Source: Myxococcota bacterium
GTDB taxonomy: Bacteria > Myxococcota_A > Bradymonadia > UBA7976 > UBA1532
Reading direction: 5' to 3'
Length of the DNA: 54,171 nucleotides
Assembly (NCBI GenBank): GCA_023150895.1
Contig: JAKLJY010000053.1
Location: forward strand, 1 to 54,171
The notes under the pieces are model-generated. The model ran no database searches and had not been told where the DNA came from. It worked only from the letters and a program-made list of their open reading frames with translations. The translations under genes and the position numbers were made by a program. Below are positions 34,357 to 42,901 of the stretch, in pieces (the first letter of the stretch is position 1; each line of letters starts with the position of its first letter).

Positions 34357-37300
34357 CTAAGGAGAGTGTCCGAGCAGCGAGGCGAGGTGGGCGAAGAGGT
34401 CCGACCAGGCCGGGTTGGCGTCCGCGACGGGCCCCGGCTCCGGGAAGACGACCACTTCATACTCGACTTCGGCGAGGCGGTCGGCGACTTCCTGCGGGGG
34501 CGGACCCACGAAGGCGGCGACCAGGTGCTGACGCCAGATGCGCGCCACGGGGAAACCCGCGATGGTCAGCGGCTTTGCATCCGGCGCGGGCAGGCCCCGT
34601 GCGTCGAGTGCGACCCGCCACGGATCGGCGGACCCCGCGCCGACGTCGGTGGGCGTCGGGTTCGGTGCGGGGGCTGCGAGGCCGGTCGTCTCGGCCCGGG
34701 CCAGGCGCCACAGGAACGCCCGCGCGCGCTGGCTCTTGCGGTCGATGAGCAGGTGGTCGGTCTGGTTGTAGTAGGACAGCAGGCAGCGGTAGCAGCCCGC
34801 CACGCAGTCCGTGTTCGGCTGATCGGCGAGAAGCGTCGGGTCCGCCGGCAGCGCGCCGATCTCGGGCACGTCGAGATGCATCACCTGCAGGGCGACGCGG
34901 GCCACGCGTGAGAGCGCGCCCGCCTCGGCGACCAGACGCGTGAGAACGCCGGCGCCCCCCTCGGTGGCCTCGTAGAAGAGAAAGCTTCGCCGGTCTTTCC
35001 GGTCCGGCATCGGCTCGGCCAGGAGTTCGCCCGTCTCCAGCTGGAACACGACCTCGAGGCCCCGCGTCAGGGCGTGCTGAATCGTCGCCAGGTCCGCCTC
35101 CGAGTAACCGCCCCCTTCCGGCCGCAGCAGCAGGGCGTTCTTGCGGTCTTTGACCATCGGGACGATGGACTGCTTCGGCGCCGCCGTCGGGTCGACGGCA
35201 TCCTCTTCGTCGGCGTCGTCCTTGCCCCAGTAACCGGTGTTCGGATCAATCTTGAAACCGAGGCGGGTCTGATCGGCCCGACGACGAAGACCCTTGTTCA
35301 AGCGGTAGATCGTCGCGCTCTGTGCGTACGTCAGGCGGGCCACCTCGCCGTCGGCGTCCACCGCCCGACCGCCGCGCACGTCGAGAACGCCGTCGCGCTT
35401 CTCCCACTGAAACGTCGTCTGCAGATCGAACCCTTGCCGCTGACGCTCCTCGTCGTTGGCCGTGATGCGCTCGGCGGGCTGTGTCCCCACGTTCTCGATG
35501 CGGTACACCGCGTTGACCGTCTGCGCGCCGCCCAGGGGGGCGTCGCAGGCGTGACATACCGAGACCGCCGCGTCCAGGTGGCCGGCGCCGCACGATCGAC
35601 AGATGCGGATCAAGCTCGTCGGCAGCTCGGCGTCGGGCCCGCTCCGCGCGCCACTGCCCGAGAGCCGGCTCGCCACCGAGAGTTGCGCCCGCACGACCCG
35701 GAACGCGCGCCCTTCGTGATACACGAGGCTGCGGGGCCCGAACTCGGCAATGGCCAGGAAGCGCGGCCGCTGCAAATAGGTCTGATGGCTTCGGCCGTCG
35801 ACGGCGGAGGGCACGAACGCCATCAACGGCAGGCGGGGGAAGTTGTAGCCGGGCAGGAAGCCCTCGGTGGCCAGATACCGGTACGTGTAGAAGTCGCTGG
35901 ACGTCGTGTCTTTGCCGGCCTGCAGCAGGTTGATCTGTTCCTGCGCCTGGCGCTGTCGCGCCTCGGCCGCTCGCTTTTCGCCCGGCGGTGAACTGTAACT
36001 GTCGATGACTCTGCGCGCCGCCGCTCGCTGGTCCTCGGCGGCGTCGAGCAACCCCCGCCAGCGCCCGAACGCCTCGTCGAAGCGCTTCATCGCCTCGTGA
36101 ACGATCGCCTGGGCAAAGGCGTCCCGGCCGACGTACCACGAAGCGTTCTCCGGCGTGAGATCGTCGGCGAGCAAGTCCAGCACGTAGCCGATGCGCGGCA
36201 ACGCGCGGGCCATGACCTCGGCGCTGCCCATCCGCTCCACGAGATCGGGGCGCAAGGGTCGGCCTTCGTCGTCGAGCACGAGCAGCTCCCGAATGGACGG
36301 ACCGAGGGGGACCATCGTGGCCGCGAGCCAGACTGCGAACAGATGGCTCTCGACGAGCTCACGGTTCGCCAGATCGAGCATCGGCGCCCGGACCTCACCA
36401 TGCACCATCGCCCGCGGATCGCGGAAGAAGTACTGGTCGTGGGGCCCTTGCGCCGAGCAGTAGGTCAGGACCAGCGCCGCCTGGCCGCTGCGGCCCGCGC
36501 GGCCGCTTCGCTGCGCGTAGTTCGCCGGCGTGGGTGGGACGTTTCTCATGTACACGACGTTGAGGGCCGAGATGTCGACGCCGAGCTCCATCGTCGGTGA
36601 GCAGAACAGCACGGGCAGGAATCGCGGCGACTCGCGCATGCCCCGCAGCGTGTCCCGCAGGTCGTCGAGTTCCTTCTGTTCTTTTGCGCCATACCGGAAG
36701 CGCTTCTCCCGTATCTCGCGCTTGTCCTTGTCGACCTGCGCGGTGTGTTCCCGCGCTTCGAATCCGAAAAGCGCGTTGCCGGGCGTCCGCAGCATGTCGG
36801 CGAGGGTGCAATAAAGTTCGCGGAAGAACTCGTTGTCCGTGGACTTGCGTTCGGCCGACACCGGGTCGGCGCGAAGGAACGTCACGGTGTGCGGGGCGAG
36901 GCGCCACCCCTTGGCGTCCTTGAAGGGGGTCGGCTCGGAGAGCACGAACCCCTCCGACCCCGCCGCCGCGTTCAGGAGCGCGTCGATCAGAGCCTCGAGG
37001 TCCTTCGATTTCAGCTTCGAAACGGCGGGGTCTTCCCCCCAGAGCGCAGGATTGCGCAGCGCCTTGCCGAGCGCGCTCCGGGCGCCGCCGCGAATGATGA
37101 GGTCCTGATCGCGCAGCGTCGTCGCCTGCCGGGGGGGCGCCTTCACGAAAAGCCAACGCGCCGGTCGCGGGCGTTCCTCCGCCAGCAGCGCCCACGGTGC
37201 TCGAAGGCGGTCCGAACACGCGGCGATCAACTGTTCGAGGTCCGTCTGTCGCAGCGCGGGCGTGCTCACCGCCATGCCTTGTCGCAGGTGGTCGAAGAGC

Positions 37301-39735
37301 GTGCGGTACACGGCGACACGCACCGCCGGTGTCGCGTCGCGCAACAGCGCCGGCGATTGGGCGAACCGGTCCGGATGAGCGGCGAAATCCTCGAGGCCGA
37401 TGTAGTCGACCCGCAGCAGACCGAGTTGCTCCAGGTTCGGGTTCGTGTACCGCCACCCGCGCCGCTGATCGAACCAGACGCGGTGGGCGAGCACCTCGCG
37501 CAGCGCCTTCTCGGCCTGCAGCAAGGCCGCCCCGCCCAGGTGAGGCTCGTGCAACCACTCGGCGCGCACCGCAGGATCGGCGCTGTCGAACCCCAGGGCC
37601 TTCTGATGGGCGAACCCCACCGCCTCGCTCTTGATGCCCGCCGACCCCGCGGCGTCGAGCGCGGCGAGGAAACCCGCACGAATCAGCGAGACGAACAGAA
37701 AGTCATTGAAGTGGCCCGCCTGCAGCGCTGCGTCCTGTCGGTTGTCCGTGAAGCCGAGGAGCTTGCGCGAGTAACGACCGAGACCGCTCCCGTCGACGCC
37801 GTGCATCCACCGCAGAACACTCGTCACGAGCACGGTCGTCGCCGAGCTCCGCCCTTCGGCCGACAGCGACGCGAGGCGATTCCGGTCACGGCCCGCCCCC
37901 GCTTGCGCGTGTCCGCAGCGCAGGCACAGTTTGAATTTCCCCGGGAGGAACCACGCGCTGACGCCGGCGGTCCCGATCTGCCCGTTGGGCAGCACGCGAA
38001 ACGCCACCGCCTGTGACCGACGGTACGTTGCTTTCAGGCGCTGCTCGCCCTTTTTCGTCTCTTCGACCCAGGCGTCCGGATAGTCGCTCACATCGCCGGT
38101 GAACCCGAAGTCGGCGTCCGGGGCATGCACGGTCAGGAAGCCGAAGGACTCGCACTCGGCGTCGTCTTCCGCGGCGGCGGCGTTCTCCTTGGCGGCGTCC
38201 TCGGGACTCGTCACGGGCACGTCGTCGATGTTGCGTGGCAGAAACTCGCGCGGACTCGAGCCGTCGCTCAGCAGGCGGACGGGGTGGTACTCGTGACCGC
38301 ATTGCCGACAGAAGTGGACCGGGTAAAGGCGCTTCGTCGGTTCGTTCGGCAGGAACTGCTGCTCCTCGACCGTGACCTTGCGCGTCCCCGGCATTTCGAG
38401 CGTCGCGAAGGCGTGACCCGCACCGGAGACGAACTGGTGCAACTTGAACGCGAAGAAACCGGTGTCGCTGGCGTCCGGCCGGCCCGTCCGCGCGCGCTCC
38501 GGCAGTGCGGCCGTCAGGAGGAAGCGCCGAAGGGCATGCTGGCAGAGTTCGAGCGGGCACCCCGCGTCCTGCGAGAGTGCTTTTGCCGCCTCGGACATCG
38601 ACAGCGGGCGCGCGCGCACCCACTTCGGGTCCTCGGGTGTGTTCACGATGCCCAGACGCGTCTCCACCCAGATCGCCAGCGGATGCCGTGCAAGTTCCGC
38701 GTCCGAGATGGAGTCCGGCACACCGGCGGCCAGGGCGGACGCCAGCAGAGGCGCGACGGACTCGGCCGTCTGAATCCGGTCCGTCACGCGCTGGAGCGTT
38801 TCCACCACGACGTTCGTCGCAGGAATCGTCGTGGCGAAGAGCCGGGACGCCACGCGCGCCACGACCGCCTTGCGCTCTTCCTGCGTGCCCTCGGAGGCCA
38901 TCGTCGCCGAGGTCCCGATGCACTGCAGCCCGCCGCGCGCGAGGCGCTCCCGAACCCGGCGCACCAGAACGGCGACATCGGCGCCTTGCCGACCCCGGTA
39001 AGTGTGCAGCTCGTCGAGCACGAGGAAACGCAACCCTTCGCAATGCCCGATCACCTGCCGATCCAGGTCATCCTGCCGCGTCAGGAGCAGTTCGAGCATC
39101 ATGAAGTTCGTCAGGAGAATGTCCGGGGGATTCTCCGCGACGTGTCGACGCTGCTCGTCCTCTTCCTGGCCCGTGTATCGCGCGTACGTGACGGGCGCCG
39201 GGCCCGGTACCTGCTCGACGAACTTCTTGATCTCCTCGAGCTGGCTGTTGGCCAACGCGTTCATCGGGTACACGATGATCGCGCGGGTGCGGGCGGCCGC
39301 ATTCGGATTGGCGCGCTTCTCGGCCAGGATCGCGCTCACCACCGGGATGAAGAAGCACAGCGACTTGCCGGACCCCGTACCCGTCGTGACCACGTAGCTG
39401 TCGCCCCGCCGCGCGAAGGCCACCGCCTCCTGCTGGTGCCAGTGCAGCCGCAACGGCGCACTCAGCAGCGGGTCGTCCGTCCGGGTCCGGAAGATGGCCG
39501 CGCAGCCCGGATCGAGCTCGCCGGTGTCTGCCAGCGCCGCCACCGTCACGCCGGGCTCGAAGTGGGGGTTGATCTGCAGAAGGGGCTCCGGCCAATACCG
39601 GTCGTCCGCGTAGATGGCGTCGACCTGGGCCCGGATGTCGGCGGCCTGGATGTCCGTGAACGACGTGGCGAAGTGCCGGTACTCGTCGATCACGCACTCG
39701 CGCAGCGAGAATACGTCCATGGTCGTCTTGCTCAT
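34357..39735 (-). CDS. Fused SF2 helicase with DUF1998 (DrmA/DrmB-like)
   Basis: 1,792 residues; AGGGG lies six bases before the ATG. Helicase lobe 1: HQQEAVAFARRG, VVTTGTGSGKSLCFF (~115), FLVLDELHTYRGRQGADV (~242). Lobe 2: TMELGVDISALNVVYMRN and YAQRSGRAGRSGQ (~1070). Zinc-type cysteine pairs occur at CRQCGHEYH (~478), CLRCGHAQ (~603) and CRSCG...CHAC (~1378). The DUF1998 end is VAGCYRCLLSYYNQTDH (~1645). In DISARM the helicase (DrmA) and DUF1998 (DrmB) are separate proteins; here both are in one chain, as in YprA/Lhr-type helicases. It is the first gene of the minus-strand defence run and has a 170-bp divergent promoter region. Confidence 0.87.
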   Translation of the reverse strand: MSKTTMDVFSLRECVIDEYRHFATSFTDIQAADIRAQVDAIYADDRYWPEPLLQINPHFEPGVTVAALADTGELDPGCAAIFRTRTDDPLLSAPLRLHWHQQEAVAFARRGDSYVVTTGTGSGKSLCFFIPVVSAILAEKRANPNAAARTRAIIVYPMNALANSQLEEIKKFVEQVPGPAPVTYARYTGQEEDEQRRHVAENPPDILLTNFMMLELLLTRQDDLDRQVIGHCEGLRFLVLDELHTYRGRQGADVAVLVRRVRERLARGGLQCIGTSATMASEGTQEERKAVVARVASRLFATTIPATNVVVETLQRVTDRIQTAESVAPLLASALAAGVPDSISDAELARHPLAIWVETRLGIVNTPEDPKWVRARPLSMSEAAKALSQDAGCPLELCQHALRRFLLTAALPERARTGRPDASDTGFFAFKLHQFVSGAGHAFATLEMPGTRKVTVEEQQFLPNEPTKRLYPVHFCRQCGHEYHPVRLLSDGSSPREFLPRNIDDVPVTSPEDAAKENAAAAEDDAECESFGFLTVHAPDADFGFTGDVSDYPDAWVEETKKGEQRLKATYRRSQAVAFRVLPNGQIGTAGVSAWFLPGKFKLCLRCGHAQAGAGRDRNRLASLSAEGRSSATTVLVTSVLRWMHGVDGSGLGRYSRKLLGFTDNRQDAALQAGHFNDFLFVSLIRAGFLAALDAAGSAGIKSEAVGFAHQKALGFDSADPAVRAEWLHEPHLGGAALLQAEKALREVLAHRVWFDQRRGWRYTNPNLEQLGLLRVDYIGLEDFAAHPDRFAQSPALLRDATPAVRVAVYRTLFDHLRQGMAVSTPALRQTDLEQLIAACSDRLRAPWALLAEERPRPARWLFVKAPPRQATTLRDQDLIIRGGARSALGKALRNPALWGEDPAVSKLKSKDLEALIDALLNAAAGSEGFVLSEPTPFKDAKGWRLAPHTVTFLRADPVSAERKSTDNEFFRELYCTLADMLRTPGNALFGFEAREHTAQVDKDKREIREKRFRYGAKEQKELDDLRDTLRGMRESPRFLPVLFCSPTMELGVDISALNVVYMRNVPPTPANYAQRSGRAGRSGQAALVLTYCSAQGPHDQYFFRDPRAMVHGEVRAPMLDLANRELVESHLFAVWLAATMVPLGPSIRELLVLDDEGRPLRPDLVERMGSAEVMARALPRIGYVLDLLADDLTPENASWYVGRDAFAQAIVHEAMKRFDEAFGRWRGLLDAAEDQRAAARRVIDSYSSPPGEKRAAEARQRQAQEQINLLQAGKDTTSSDFYTYRYLATEGFLPGYNFPRLPLMAFVPSAVDGRSHQTYLQRPRFLAIAEFGPRSLVYHEGRAFRVVRAQLSVASRLSGSGARSGPDAELPTSLIRICRSCGAGHLDAAVSVCHACDAPLGGAQTVNAVYRIENVGTQPAERITANDEERQRQGFDLQTTFQWEKRDGVLDVRGGRAVDADGEVARLTYAQSATIYRLNKGLRRRADQTRLGFKIDPNTGYWGKDDADEEDAVDPTAAPKQSIVPMVKDRKNALLLRPEGGGYSEADLATIQHALTRGLEVVFQLETGELLAEPMPDRKDRRSFLFYEATEGGAGVLTRLVAEAGALSRVARVALQVMHLDVPEIGALPADPTLLADQPNTDCVAGCYRCLLSYYNQTDHLLIDRKSQRARAFLWRLARAETTGLAAPAPNPTPTDVGAGSADPWRVALDARGLPAPDAKPLTIAGFPVARIWRQHLVAAFVGPPPQEVADRLAEVEYEVVVFPEPGPVADANPAWSDLFAHLASLLGHSP

Positions 39736-39905
39736 CGCGGACCCCTGAATCGCTCGGATGCGGGCGTACTACCACGGTGCCGCTCCGAAGTCGACGAACG
39801 AACGCGTCGATGGAACGGGGGTCCATTTCAGAGGCTCCTTCGGTGCATCGACACGAGCCGCCCGTTCGTGCGATACGCGGAGGACACACACCCGCGGGAG
39901 TCGCG
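39736..39905. promoter_or_regulatory. Divergent intergenic region heading the defence operon
   Basis: 170 bp between the helicase-DUF1998 gene (minus) and the M28 peptidase gene (plus). It must contain the promoter for the ~31-kb minus-strand run, because genes downstream are nearly all coupled. I see no confident -35/-10 pair or long palindrome, so no element is placed more precisely. Confidence 0.4.
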
Positions 39906-41600
39906 ATGCGTTCGATTCGAACCTCGGAAAACGGTCTTCGTCTCGCACTTCTCGCCGGTGCTCTGGTGTTCGCACCGGCTTGCAGCGGCACAGCCGAGAC
40001 CGACGCCGACGCGGGCAGTCGCGGCGCGGGCGGCGCTGGCGGCTCGGGGGTCTGCGAGTACGCGCCCGATGCCGACGAGGTGCCCGACTTCCCTGCGCCG
40101 GCCTTCGACTGCACCGACGATCCGTTCAGCCTGACTTTCGCGCAGGGGGTGGTCGGCACCCTCGCGCAGTCCGCCTGGGGCGGCCGAAAATTCGGCACGC
40201 CCGGCCTCGGCGCGGCGCGCGACTGGATCCGCGAGCAATTCGAGTGTGTCGGCCTCACGCCGGGCGCAGCGTCGCTCCCGGGCGCGCCGACCGACGCCTT
40301 CGACCAGCCCTTCACCACCCGGGGCGATGCCATGGACGCCTGTGAGATCTCGGGCTGGAGTCATGTGAGCAACGGTGACGAAGATCCAGAAGGCGGTATG
40401 GCGCACGACTTCACGAATCTGATCGGCTCCATCCCCGGCACCGGTGACCTCGCACACGAGGTGGTGGTGGTGGGCGCGCACATGGACCACCTCGGCCATT
40501 TCGGGGCCGAGGGCAATCGCATGGTGCTCGGCGCAGACGACAACGCGTCGGGCATCCTGGCGCTGCTCAGCCTGGCGAAGTCGCTGGTCGAGTCGCCCCC
40601 GGAGAGGGCCGACCGGCGCACCGTGGTGTTCGTCGCCTGGGGCATCGAGGAGGATCCGTTCTACGTGCGGGGCTCCCGGGCCTTCTTCGAGCAGTTGGCG
40701 CCCGGGGCCGCCGAACAGATCGTGTATTATGTGAACTTCGACATGATTGGCCATTACAGCGACCATGGCATACTGTATGCGCTCGGCACGTACGAAGGCA
40801 GCCCCGCGCGGGCGATGCTCGAGGCCCGCGAGGGGGCCTATGGCGACGTGGAGATCGGGCTCGGTGAGCGTGGCGAGTCTTCGGACCATGTGACGTTCTG
40901 CGAGTACGGGGTCCCCTACACGTTCTTCTGGGCCGAAGACGACTGCTACCACCAACCCTGTGACACACCGGACACCATCGACTACGATCACTTGCCGGAC
41001 ATCCTGCGCGCCGGCCGCGACCTCGTGGCCGATCTCAGCGTCGAGCCGGATCTCCTGACGCCGCGGTCGAGTTTCGCTTCGGACTTCACCGCAGCGTACC
41101 CCGATCTGGGCGACCTCGCAGAGACATGCGGATTTCAGGGGGAGCGAGCGTCAGGGCGCATTCGACGCTCTGATACGCCCAGCGACCGCCCTCGCCCCGA
41201 GTGTGCCACTCCACGCGTCGGTCGACGGGGTCGATCAGGGCATGGCCGACGCGGCGGTCAGGTCGTCGTCGATGGTCGGTTTGCGTGGGGCGGGCCGATT
41301 CATTCACATGCTCTCAGTCCAGCCCCCTTGCGTCGCAGTTCGCAGTCTTCTCACCAGACGTCGGACGACATCAGCAGCACCCGGGTGTCCGGGGCCCCCG
41401 GGATGGCCGGCTCGGCGAGTGTGGTATCGAGGAACGCCGGGCCGGTGACCACGGTCAGGTGCGTGGTGAGCAGGGCCGGCCCGGACGCCGCCGGCGCTGC
41501 CATGTCGAGTGTGACGCGGGTCTTCCACGCTCCGAAGAGTGCTGCCAGCAGACGGCTGCGCAGGTCTTGCGACGCAAAGTCATCGGGCCGCGCAACGTAG
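39906..41600 (+). CDS. M28-family metallopeptidase lipoprotein
   Basis: 564 residues as read; GGGAG lies five bases before the ATG. The lipobox is LVFAPAC with Cys26, followed by an Asp/Gly linker. Zinc-peptidase motifs in order: VGAHMDHLG (~192), LGADDNASG (~208), WGIEEDPF (~247, catalytic and metal Glu pair), NFDMIGHYSDHG (~277) and SSDHVTFCEYGV (~325). M28 enzymes are aminopeptidases with two zinc ions; here it would be anchored in the envelope. Recognisable sequence ends near 41140 (TCGFQG). The remaining ~150 codons are Arg/Ser rich and run antisense through the vWA gene end, so the annotated stop is doubtful and a lost stop or frameshift is possible. Confidence 0.82.
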   Translation: MRSIRTSENGLRLALLAGALVFAPACSGTAETDADAGSRGAGGAGGSGVCEYAPDADEVPDFPAPAFDCTDDPFSLTFAQGVVGTLAQSAWGGRKFGTPGLGAARDWIREQFECVGLTPGAASLPGAPTDAFDQPFTTRGDAMDACEISGWSHVSNGDEDPEGGMAHDFTNLIGSIPGTGDLAHEVVVVGAHMDHLGHFGAEGNRMVLGADDNASGILALLSLAKSLVESPPERADRRTVVFVAWGIEEDPFYVRGSRAFFEQLAPGAAEQIVYYVNFDMIGHYSDHGILYALGTYEGSPARAMLEAREGAYGDVEIGLGERGESSDHVTFCEYGVPYTFFWAEDDCYHQPCDTPDTIDYDHLPDILRAGRDLVADLSVEPDLLTPRSSFASDFTAAYPDLGDLAETCGFQGERASGRIRRSDTPSDRPRPECATPRVGRRGRSGHGRRGGQVVVDGRFAWGGPIHSHALSPAPLRRSSQSSHQTSDDISSTRVSGAPGMAGSASVVSRNAGPVTTVRCVVSRAGPDAAGAAMSSVTRVFHAPKSAASRRLRRSCDAKSSGRAT

Positions 41601-42745
41601 AGATACTGCCCGCCCGTGGCGCAGGCGAGCGCGTTGAATTCGACGGCGGGGCCGCGCGGATCGGCGGACGGTGACGCGGGTTCGAGGTGCACGACGGCCA
41701 ACGGCACGGCGGTCTCGACATACCGCCCGACCACCAGGGGCAAACGCTCCGGCACCGCGGAGGTGTCCCCGTTCTCGACACCGTCGGTGAACAGCACGAC
41801 GACGGGGTTTCGACCGGCGCCGAGCGCGGGGGCGATCACATCGTCGAACGTCGTGTCCAGGGCGTCCGTCAGCGGCGTACCACCGACCTGTCCCGTGGCC
41901 AGGCGCGCGAGACCGTCCTTCGTCGGGTCCGCGAGACAGGGAGCCGCGCCGTCCGGACACACGAGCCGCGTGCGATCCGTGGACGCGGTCCCGAACTCGG
42001 GTGTGATGAAGACTTCGCGATCGTGGAACCACACGAGCGAGAACGCCGTGTCGTCCGCGAGCCGCTGCGTGCGGACGAGCTGCGCGAAGAGTTCGAGGTG
42101 CTCGGACCGCAGATCCGACGCCTTGCTTGCGTCGGGGGCGAGTGTCGGATCGCGCTGCCCGCGCAGGCTGCCCGAGTGGTCGAGCAGGAGAATCACGTGG
42201 AGCGGCGCGGTCGCGCGCGCGTCGCCGCCCGCGCTGACGTACCGGAGATCGACGGGCTCGAGCCTGGCCCCGAGACGCCGCCCGACCCCCACCCCGGTGA
42301 ACCCTTGCGGCGCCCCGGACTCGACGATCGCATTCGCGTTCGCGTTCGCATCAACGACTTCGGCGTCGTCGGCGTCGTCGGCATCGAGCGCAACGACGCC
42401 GACCGGCATGGTGAAGGTCAGTGCATCGGGGCCGAGCTGCTCGGCGTAGGGTGTGGCGTCCGATGTCGGGAAATCCAGGCCGCGGATGGGCAGGATGCCC
42501 GCGCCGTTGCGCCGGCTCAGGAGTTGGAAAGACAGTGACTGCACGCCCGGTGCCCGCGGCTCCGGGCAGAGTGTCCCGGCGAGGAGCGTGTCCGCGTCCA
42601 GCGCACGACCGACGGCCCCGGCCGGTTCGCGCCCGGCGTCGGCGGCGTCCGCGTCGTCGAAGTCGGTGTCGGCGTCGGTTTCGGCGTCGCAGGCGGACAG
42701 GAGAAGGCCGAGGCCGAGGAGCAGCGAGGGCATCCGTTTTGGCAT
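41351..42745 (-). CDS. von Willebrand factor A domain lipoprotein
   Basis: 464 residues. Lipobox LLLSAC with Cys19, then an Asp-rich linker (DADTDFDDADAADAG). The vWA domain spans ~178-400: MIDAS motif LLLDHSGSLRG (~185), later GGTPLTDAL (MIDAS Thr) and VVVLFTDGVENGD. A second Asp/Ala-rich stretch (DADDADDAEVVDANANANA) lies before it. vWA domains bind partners through a metal ion; a surface adhesion or assembly role is likely. The last 250 bp overlap the run-on tail of the M28 gene on the other strand. Upstream lie REP-like repeats and the DUF262 gene stop. Confidence 0.82.
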   Translation of the reverse strand: MPKRMPSLLLGLGLLLSACDAETDADTDFDDADAADAGREPAGAVGRALDADTLLAGTLCPEPRAPGVQSLSFQLLSRRNGAGILPIRGLDFPTSDATPYAEQLGPDALTFTMPVGVVALDADDADDAEVVDANANANAIVESGAPQGFTGVGVGRRLGARLEPVDLRYVSAGGDARATAPLHVILLLDHSGSLRGQRDPTLAPDASKASDLRSEHLELFAQLVRTQRLADDTAFSLVWFHDREVFITPEFGTASTDRTRLVCPDGAAPCLADPTKDGLARLATGQVGGTPLTDALDTTFDDVIAPALGAGRNPVVVLFTDGVENGDTSAVPERLPLVVGRYVETAVPLAVVHLEPASPSADPRGPAVEFNALACATGGQYLYVARPDDFASQDLRSRLLAALFGAWKTRVTLDMAAPAASGPALLTTHLTVVTGPAFLDTTLAEPAIPGAPDTRVLLMSSDVW

Positions 42746-42844
42746 GGCCCCGCAGAGTCGGTGCCTTCACGGAGTGTCACGGCTTCCTCGGCGATTCGAC
42801 CTCGATACCGAAGACCCGGCCCTGTGGGTTCTCGAGGACGGGCC

Positions 42845-42896
42845 GGAACGAGGTGCCCGGAACGAGGTGCCCGGAACGAGGTGCCAGGCACTTCGG
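42845..42896. repeat. REP-like palindrome cluster downstream of the DUF262 gene
   Basis: Two perfect tandem copies of GGAACGAGGTGCCC (42845-42872) are followed by GGAACGAGGTGCCAGGCAC-TTC. The last unit folds into a hairpin with arms GAGGTGCC / GGCACTTC (7 of 8 pairs). The same element occurs upstream of the AAA gene at 46924-46980. The GTGCC-x-GGCAC core recalls REP elements mobilised by RAYT transposases. Confidence 0.75.
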
Positions 42897-42901
42897 GCGT
42901 G

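Noticed and set aside
25141-39735. BREX system
   Set aside because: The methyltransferase is PglX-like, but no PglZ, BrxC or Lon-like gene is present and the DrmD-like neighbour points to DISARM.
8721-39735. Dpd (7-deazaguanine) system, which also has SNF2, DUF1998-type and PLD proteins
   Set aside because: No queuosine-pathway enzymes or DpdA-type transglycosylase are seen, and an adenine methyltransferase is present instead.
41086-41307. 73-codon minus-strand frame between the M28 and vWA genes
   Set aside because: Arg-rich, no ribosome site, no recognisable domain, and within the run-on part of the M28 frame.
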